NCBI RefSeq assembly: GCF_001625215.2
Contig: NC_030386.2
Span: 37,699,296 to 37,763,295, forward strand
Source of the DNA: Daucus carota subsp. sativus
Taxonomy: Eukaryota > Streptophyta > Magnoliopsida > Apiales > Apiaceae
Reading direction: 5' to 3'
Length of the DNA stretch: 64,000 nt
Positions within the stretch are counted from its first letter, which is position 1, and every line of letters starts with the position of its first letter. Position numbers and translations under genes: made by a program. This document shows positions 58,759-64,000 of this stretch, piece by piece. The notes under the pieces are model-generated. The model made no database searches. It worked only from the letters and a program-made list of their open reading frames with translations, and was not told the DNA's origin.

Positions 58759-61700
58759 TCAGCGATTTCTCCACGAATCCATACATGCATTGTGCGGTGA
58801 CCATCTAAACGGCACCGTTTGATTAGCGAAAAATCTTTTCCAGTCATGAATGACACTAGTTAGATCAGTAACCTTAGCATGGATACTTCTACAACAGTTA
58901 GCATGAACTGTGGACACAACTCTAACATCTCTACTGTCTTGACAAAACCCACTGAAGTAAAGAGTGTCCAAGAACCTAGCCTTGATCCCTAACCTCCTAA
59001 ACAAACCTCGGCGCATCAGTTTTTCCAGCACATCTTGTTCTTTCAGACCCTCGGATTTGTTTTTTTGAGCGTACCAGGAATCGAACAGTGCGATGGTTTT
59101 GTGGTTGGAATTGATCATGTAGAAGCCTGTGTTGATCCGTTGTCTGCATTCTGACCATGGGTGGCCGATGAAGTAGTCGACGCTGATTTGGATGTCGATG
59201 CTTTGGTTTTGTATGAGATTTGGGAATGGGTTTCTTAGCCATAATACGTCTGCGTCCTGCAGATCATCAGAGCAAATATTAAGAATATTGGACATGTTAA
59301 AAATCGACACAACAGATATAACAATTTTTTATAATATAAAACATTACTACATCCACTACTTTCTCCCGGCCCACTATCTTCATTTATATAACAATAAATC
59401 CGTGTTCAATCCCAATTTATATAATTCATTGGGACGGAGGGACTACTCTACTATTATGCGGTGTTAGGTAGTCATCTATAATTTGTTTTCAAAACAGATT
59501 ATATCTTGCTATTATGAAATTAATCCTTCGAAATTACTACTCATATAATTATAAAATCAGTTATCGTCATTTGTAATTTGGTCCGAGATGAACAGTATCC
59601 TCGTATATACGTATATATATGCTTTTACTTAATAATTGTTTTCACCGATGAAACATCTTTTCATATTTTATTCGACTATTTTCTAATCAGTCAATGCACT
59701 ATAACTAATTATTATATGTGTGATGATACTAAACAATACACATGTTATTTAATAATACCATGTGATTATAATTTTTTACGGATCTTTCTTTTTCAATGTA
59801 AATTTCATTCTAATGACACATAAAAGTTATATCATATTCAAACATTCTTTAATATATTCCAAAAATTTTCCTTAACTTCCTTCCAATTATTATTTAGAAA
59901 AAATTCAGTTCTAATAATACATAAAAATTTGTCATATTCAGACTCAATATCACATGTCAACCAATTATCGTTTAAAATTCACAAAGGCTACCTAATCTAC
60001 AGTCTAAAATAATCTACGTATCTGCCCACCCTATCCCATTGTAGTAGTATAAATTTCAGTAGCTGGCGTGTTCAATAATAATATCCCTGTTTGGTTTCCA
60101 TTCTATTAGAGATCTATTCACAAGTGATTTTTCAAATATTTTCACACATTTCTTCAAAAACAATATTACGGGTGTTTGGCGATAGCTTTTAAACCAAGTT
60201 TCTGAATTTATAAGTTAGAAACACTTATGCACTTATTTTAAACTTACCAAAACGGTCTCAATATCTTTACGGATATTTTCACATTGTTTAAGTTAGAAAC
60301 ACTTATGCACTTATTTTAAACTTACCAAAACGGTCTCAATATCTTTACGGATATTTTCACATTGTTTACAGTGGCGGAACCAGAGGGGGGCTAGAGAGGA
60401 TGCTAGAGCCCCCAACCTCGAAAAAACAGTGTATATTTTTTTTCAGGCCCCGCTGAATTAGTGATTTCAATATAATTTTTTTTTAAGCCCCGCTGAAGTA
60501 TAAATGTCATACAGAGGGAGGCACTTAGTCTAACAGAAAATCTAATTAACAAATACATTCAAACAGATGCACTCCGAGCAACTCCAACAAGCTCCTATTT
60601 TTTCTCTAAAAATAATATAAACAATCAACTCTTAACCATTTAAGAAGTAAAATTACACAATATTTTACTAACCTTTTTATTGGGAGACATTTTGAGAAGA
60701 TGTTCACTACTGTAAAACTTGTTTACTAACCTTTTTATTTAACATGTTATTGATCTTATTTCCCAAGAGAAGGATAACCGTTTAATTTACAGAAGGAAAT
60801 ATAGAGTTACTACTTTGTATTGGCTCTTTGGATCCTAGGAATTAATTTTCAAGTTTCAATAACTCAAAATTGGTCTTCATTGCACAATTTTATCCAAAGG
60901 AATTCTCTTTGCTAGATCTTCAAAGTATAGGAAATCAATTTTCTACTATGAAAACAAATAGGATGGGAGATACACGACTGAATGATAGTATGATGATATA
61001 TATTGAGAAAACTATTTAAGCAAGTATGGATGACGAAATAATTCAGCCCCCTAACTCTTATTCCTGGTTCCGCCACCGATTGTTTACTACAATAAGCTAG
61101 CATGGTTTATAGGTTATAGGTTATTTTAATATTTATAAGCTTTTTATTAGTTTTTTTCATAAAGTTTTTTAATAATTTAATTATAATAATATAGTATAAA
61201 TCTTAATAATATTATTAATTTTAATAACTGGACTTTACAATTAAAAATTTAAAAATATTTTAAAATTTGTTGGCTAATTAATTTAACTTAATTATTAAAA
61301 CAATTAAATTTCAAAATAAAGAGATCTAACAAGTAGAGGTGGCAATATGGTTGCAAAATTATTAAACCAAACCAAAATTGTGAATTTGGATCAATATGAA
61401 ATCACATTTGGAAAAATGGATTTGGTTTGGTTTCTAATCTCATATATCTCGACACACGTTATTGTGTTCTTTTTCTTTTTGCTAGTTACGCACACCCCGT
61501 GATTCGAACCATGACCTTCTTGAAGAAGTCTAGAGTTTGAACCACTGCATCAACTAACAAACCCACACATGATATTGTTATATTTACTATTTATTACATT
61601 GTCACTTAAGTGTATTAATTTCTGTTCAGCATATAATATTTATTTTTACTTATTAAACTAGTTTACCCATAATTCAAACTAAAACCATAACCACATTTGT

Positions 61701-62722
61701 TAATATATGGTTTGAAAATGGTTTTGGTTCATTTATCCAACTTAAATTCATTTTATAAGAACCAAAATCAAACCAATCACACATTTTGCCACCTCTAAAC
61801 TCTGGCAAAGTATTACCAGGAATCCATGGCAACGAAAATACCGACAAACCCTTTAGATACATGCTTCTCATTCTCGATCAAATAAAAATCTAGCAAACCC
61901 TAATTAAAAAAATAATCTTGGAAAGAAACGTACGACCGTGAATATGAAGTTATATCCATGTTTAAGAACATTAGTGAGAAACAGCGTTCTTCTCCACATC
62001 ATGTTGATGAAATCTTCACTCATGTATAGCTTCTCCCCCATAAAATCCACGCCGTCCGTTTTAAGCTTGTAGCAATGCAAGTGTAGATATTTACACCGAT
62101 CATACGAGGTTTGATCTGCCGCCACGATTAAGAGATGATCGACTAGGTTTCTTGTATTTTCGCCTAGCCAAAATCCATGGAGAAATATGTCGAGCATGGG
62201 CTTATCTCCTTCTACGTAGGCTTTGTTCACCATTGCTATAATCATCGTCTTGTTTTGTGTTGACGTCTCTGCTAGAACCTCCTCTAGTAGTTCATCTTTC
62301 TCGTATGGCGTCACGTTGAACTGTAATAACATGTAGAAACACACGTACGGTAAGTTAATGGATAAAATGTCATCAGAGTTTATGTGTTAGAATATAATAT
62401 GATCCTGATAAACTCTCCTCCCAAAACCTTTTTCTAAGAATTGGTCATTTAATCAATTATCGAAGCTCATGTTTGTGACAGACTCGGGTTCGACTTCCGG
62501 ATATAGATTAATGAGAGAAGATAGAGTTTGAGTGCTTACAGTTGCAGCATGGGATTTGCTACTAGAGGCAAGGACTTGAGGTTTTTGAAAAGGTGTAGGC
62601 AAGATCAAGTAGTTGACGTTGGCTTCATTGCAAACAAATACATAGAGTAAACCAAGAAAAAGAAGAGATGCTAGGGTAAAATTCACGATCTGATGATTCT
62701 TTTGAGCCTGAGCAAGATCCAT
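58759..62722 (-). CDS. GT77-type glycosyltransferase, copy C (diverged), 354 aa
   Basis: Three exons on the minus strand: 62722-62540, 62320-61937 and 59256-58759; 1065 nt. The same enzyme type as copy B, with scattered substitutions and one extra codon in exon 2 (DELLEEV for DELEEA). The membrane anchor is kept. The DxD motif reads DADVLWLRNPF instead of DTDVLWLRNPF, so both Asp residues remain. The exon 2 donor is GTCGTA, a weaker match than GTACGT in A and B, so splicing may be less efficient. The frame is otherwise open and looks functional. Intron 2 (2680 bp) holds a hAT element, a second hAT-like MITE with a SINE in it, and a 78-bp tandem repeat, none of them in copies A or B. Confidence 0.88.
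60211..60366. repeat. 78-bp tandem duplication in copy C intron 2
   Basis: TAAGTTAGAAACACTTATGC... through ACATTGTT is present twice in a row (60211-60288 and 60289-60366) without visible difference. The first unit continues a GGGTGTTTGGCGATAGC MITE-like sequence. The second abuts the hAT target duplication. Confidence 0.88.
60369..61078. mobile_element. Non-autonomous hAT element with 8-bp target duplication
   Basis: Terminal inverted repeats CAGTGGCGGAACC...GGTTCCGCCACCG are flanked by a perfect 8-bp duplication, ATTGTTTA (60361-60368 and 61079-61086), both typical of hAT transposons. At 710 bp it has no transposase frame. Copies A and B carry the unfilled site (CACATTGTTTACTACAATAA), so it inserted after copy C separated. 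Confidence 0.95.
61334..61797. mobile_element. hAT-like MITE with TAGAGGTGGCAA ends
   Basis: Perfect 12-bp terminal inverted repeats TAGAGGTGGCAA...TTGCCACCTCTA, a known hAT-type end. Inner blocks (AACCAAACCAAAATT, AACCAAAATCAAACC) are also inverted. The 8-bp duplication is not clear. It is absent from the matching intron of copies A and B, and a SINE is inserted in it. Confidence 0.75.
61469..61560 (-). mobile_element. SINE nested in the hAT-like MITE
   Basis: On the minus strand, a box A-like GATGCAGTGGTTC (about 61540-61553) and box B GGTTCGAATC (61501-61510) are spaced as in tRNA-derived SINEs, with an A-rich tail (AAAAAGAAAAAGAA) downstream. Its family differs from the SINE at 1117. Target duplications are blurred. 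Confidence 0.6.
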
Positions 62723-63560
62723 AGATATTCTGTTAGTAAGAATGATCACCTGCCTCTGCTTCGCTAGCTCTTATTACTATGTTGCGATTTTTCTGCTTGC
62801 GGGATCTCCGGAGAAAATAAAATTATAATTATAATTACATTAGAGAAGGAAGGCCCACCTGTTCGACCATGGCATTTCTGAGAATAGATATTCACTCGTA
62901 AAGCTGTAAGTTTACTCCTCAACTTCGACTCCTCAACTTCGACTTCTATTTGTATTTCACTATCTATTTTTCATCTTAGACTGGTAAATATTTTGATATC
63001 TTACAAATGATATTGTATAAAATTATTTTTTTATTGGGATCAAGTTTTGATTTTAATTATTGTTGGCGGCCGGCGCAGTACATACAATTTTTTTGTTGAC
63101 AGACATAAATTATAAATTTTATATCAAATTATTAATTCATAAACACATTAAAATTTTGTTGATACACATTGTAATCTGCATTCATTTAAATTTTATATTC
63201 GCATCAAGGATGAGGCTCGTACAAAATAAAATGCTTGTCATACCAGGACCCTTCTATATATGCTCTTGTAATTCTTATTTCTATTATAAAACATACGACT
63301 CAAGTAATATTTGTTTAGATTAATGAGACATAAGTGTGGTGTGGAGTATTTGTTTAAGTAAAAAAAGGACATGTGGTGTATTTGTTTAAGTAGAAAAGAG
63401 ACCTGTGGAAGTAAAAGAAGGACATGTGGTGTATTTGTTTAAGTAGAAAAGAGATAAACTTTTCTTCTTTTTCTACACTATTTTTATTCCATTATCTGTT
63501 TTTTATATATTAAAAGACGGAGGGAGTATTTGTTTAAGGAGAAAATAGACACGTATGATT
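62723..63560. other. Upstream region of copy C with repeat array
   Basis: A diverged duplicate of 45434-46011. At 63336-63455 a 33-35-bp unit (GACATGTGGTGTATTTGTTT...) stands about three times, and a further partial unit follows near 63520. Units A and B have one. A Stowaway end (GACGGAGGGAGTA) lies near 63518. The LINE found in A and B is missing at about 63575-63590, giving the empty site. Confidence 0.6.
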
Positions 63561-63785
63561 GTTAGTTTTCAGTGTTTGCGGTTAGTTGTATATAAACCGT
63601 ACTTCGTCCGTTTCGAATCAGATATTCATATTTCAAAAGTTACATATTTTTAAAAACTGAATTTTAAAAAAAAAAGTTGTATTAAATCATTAATAACATA
63701 ATATATGACATATGATTGAATGTTGATCTTGAAAATATAAATTAGAAATAATAGCCTTTTAACTCGTGCGAGCACGGGTGCACGG

Positions 63786-64000
63786 GCGGTTATATAGTTC
63801 GTAATTTATTATTTATAATTTAAATTTTAACTTGAATTAAATTAAATTATATTAACCAACGAATTATATTTTCTCACAAAAATTTAGCTTTTACAATTTA
63901 TTATCTATTTATAAATATTTTTCTGTTATTAATATGTGATAATTTATTATTCAATTAATTTTAAATCAAGTTTTTCTTATTTGGGAGTATATCTTCATTA
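63786..64000 (+). repeat. AT-rich dispersed repeat (Helitron-like), copy 2, cut by window edge
   Basis: The reverse complement of the repeat at 15140-15358. In that sense it ends in ACTATATAACCGCCCGTGCA and a CCCGTGCTCGCACGAG hairpin (63760-63790), like a Helitron 3' end with a changed terminus. It runs out of the window on the right. Confidence 0.55.

Overview
This is nuclear DNA of a flowering plant, almost certainly a eudicot. Genes are split by AT-rich GT-AG introns, products are plant-specific (oleosin, ORANGE, phytocyanin, SHAQKYF-type MYB), and the gaps are full of Stowaway, hAT, Mutator, Harbinger and Helitron debris, LINEs, SINEs and one copia element. An asterid, possibly an Apiaceae species, is a guess. 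There are no prokaryotic features and no CRISPR.

Layout, left to right: the last two exons of a WRAP73-type WD40 gene (855-2207, +) with a SINE in the last intron; a seed-type oleosin (2777-3297, +) behind ABRE/RY promoter motifs; a MITE-rich gap; a six-exon single-repeat MYB regulator (9525-12552, +); a two-exon small membrane protein (13414-14368, -); a GPI-anchored phytocyanin (15798-16699, +); a peptide methionine sulfoxide reductase A (17984-20106, +); a secreted glycine-rich protein (20850-21269, -); the carotenoid/chromoplast regulator ORANGE in eight exons (24140-29001, +); U6 snRNA phosphodiesterase USB1 in six exons (30694-32437, +), whose ATG lies 48 bp from the end of a nested Mutator/Stowaway element; and NAD-glutamate dehydrogenase in nine exons (32902-36292, -).

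From 36421 rightwards the window is a repeat cluster holding three tandem copies of a GT77-type glycosyltransferase gene, all on the minus strand. Copies A (37637-45433) and B (49994-52910) sit in two units of about 7.5 kb that look almost identical. They differ chiefly by a young copia element with matching LTRs that splits exon 2 of copy A. Copy C (58759-62722) is an older, diverged duplicate. Units A and B also share a 5'-truncated LINE with a 676-codon open frame that is missing at the same place beside copy C. The A/B junction holds a 37-bp filler matching the exon 2/intron 2 border of copy C, next to a (TA)n tract, which suggests template switching.

The genes are independent plant transcription units, not an operon or one pathway. 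The most informative parts are the duplication junction with its order of insertions, the nested transposon at the USB1 start, and the transposon-marked ORANGE locus. I found no clear sign of a wholly new biochemical system. All exon structures are read from splice signals, phase and family resemblance, without transcript evidence.
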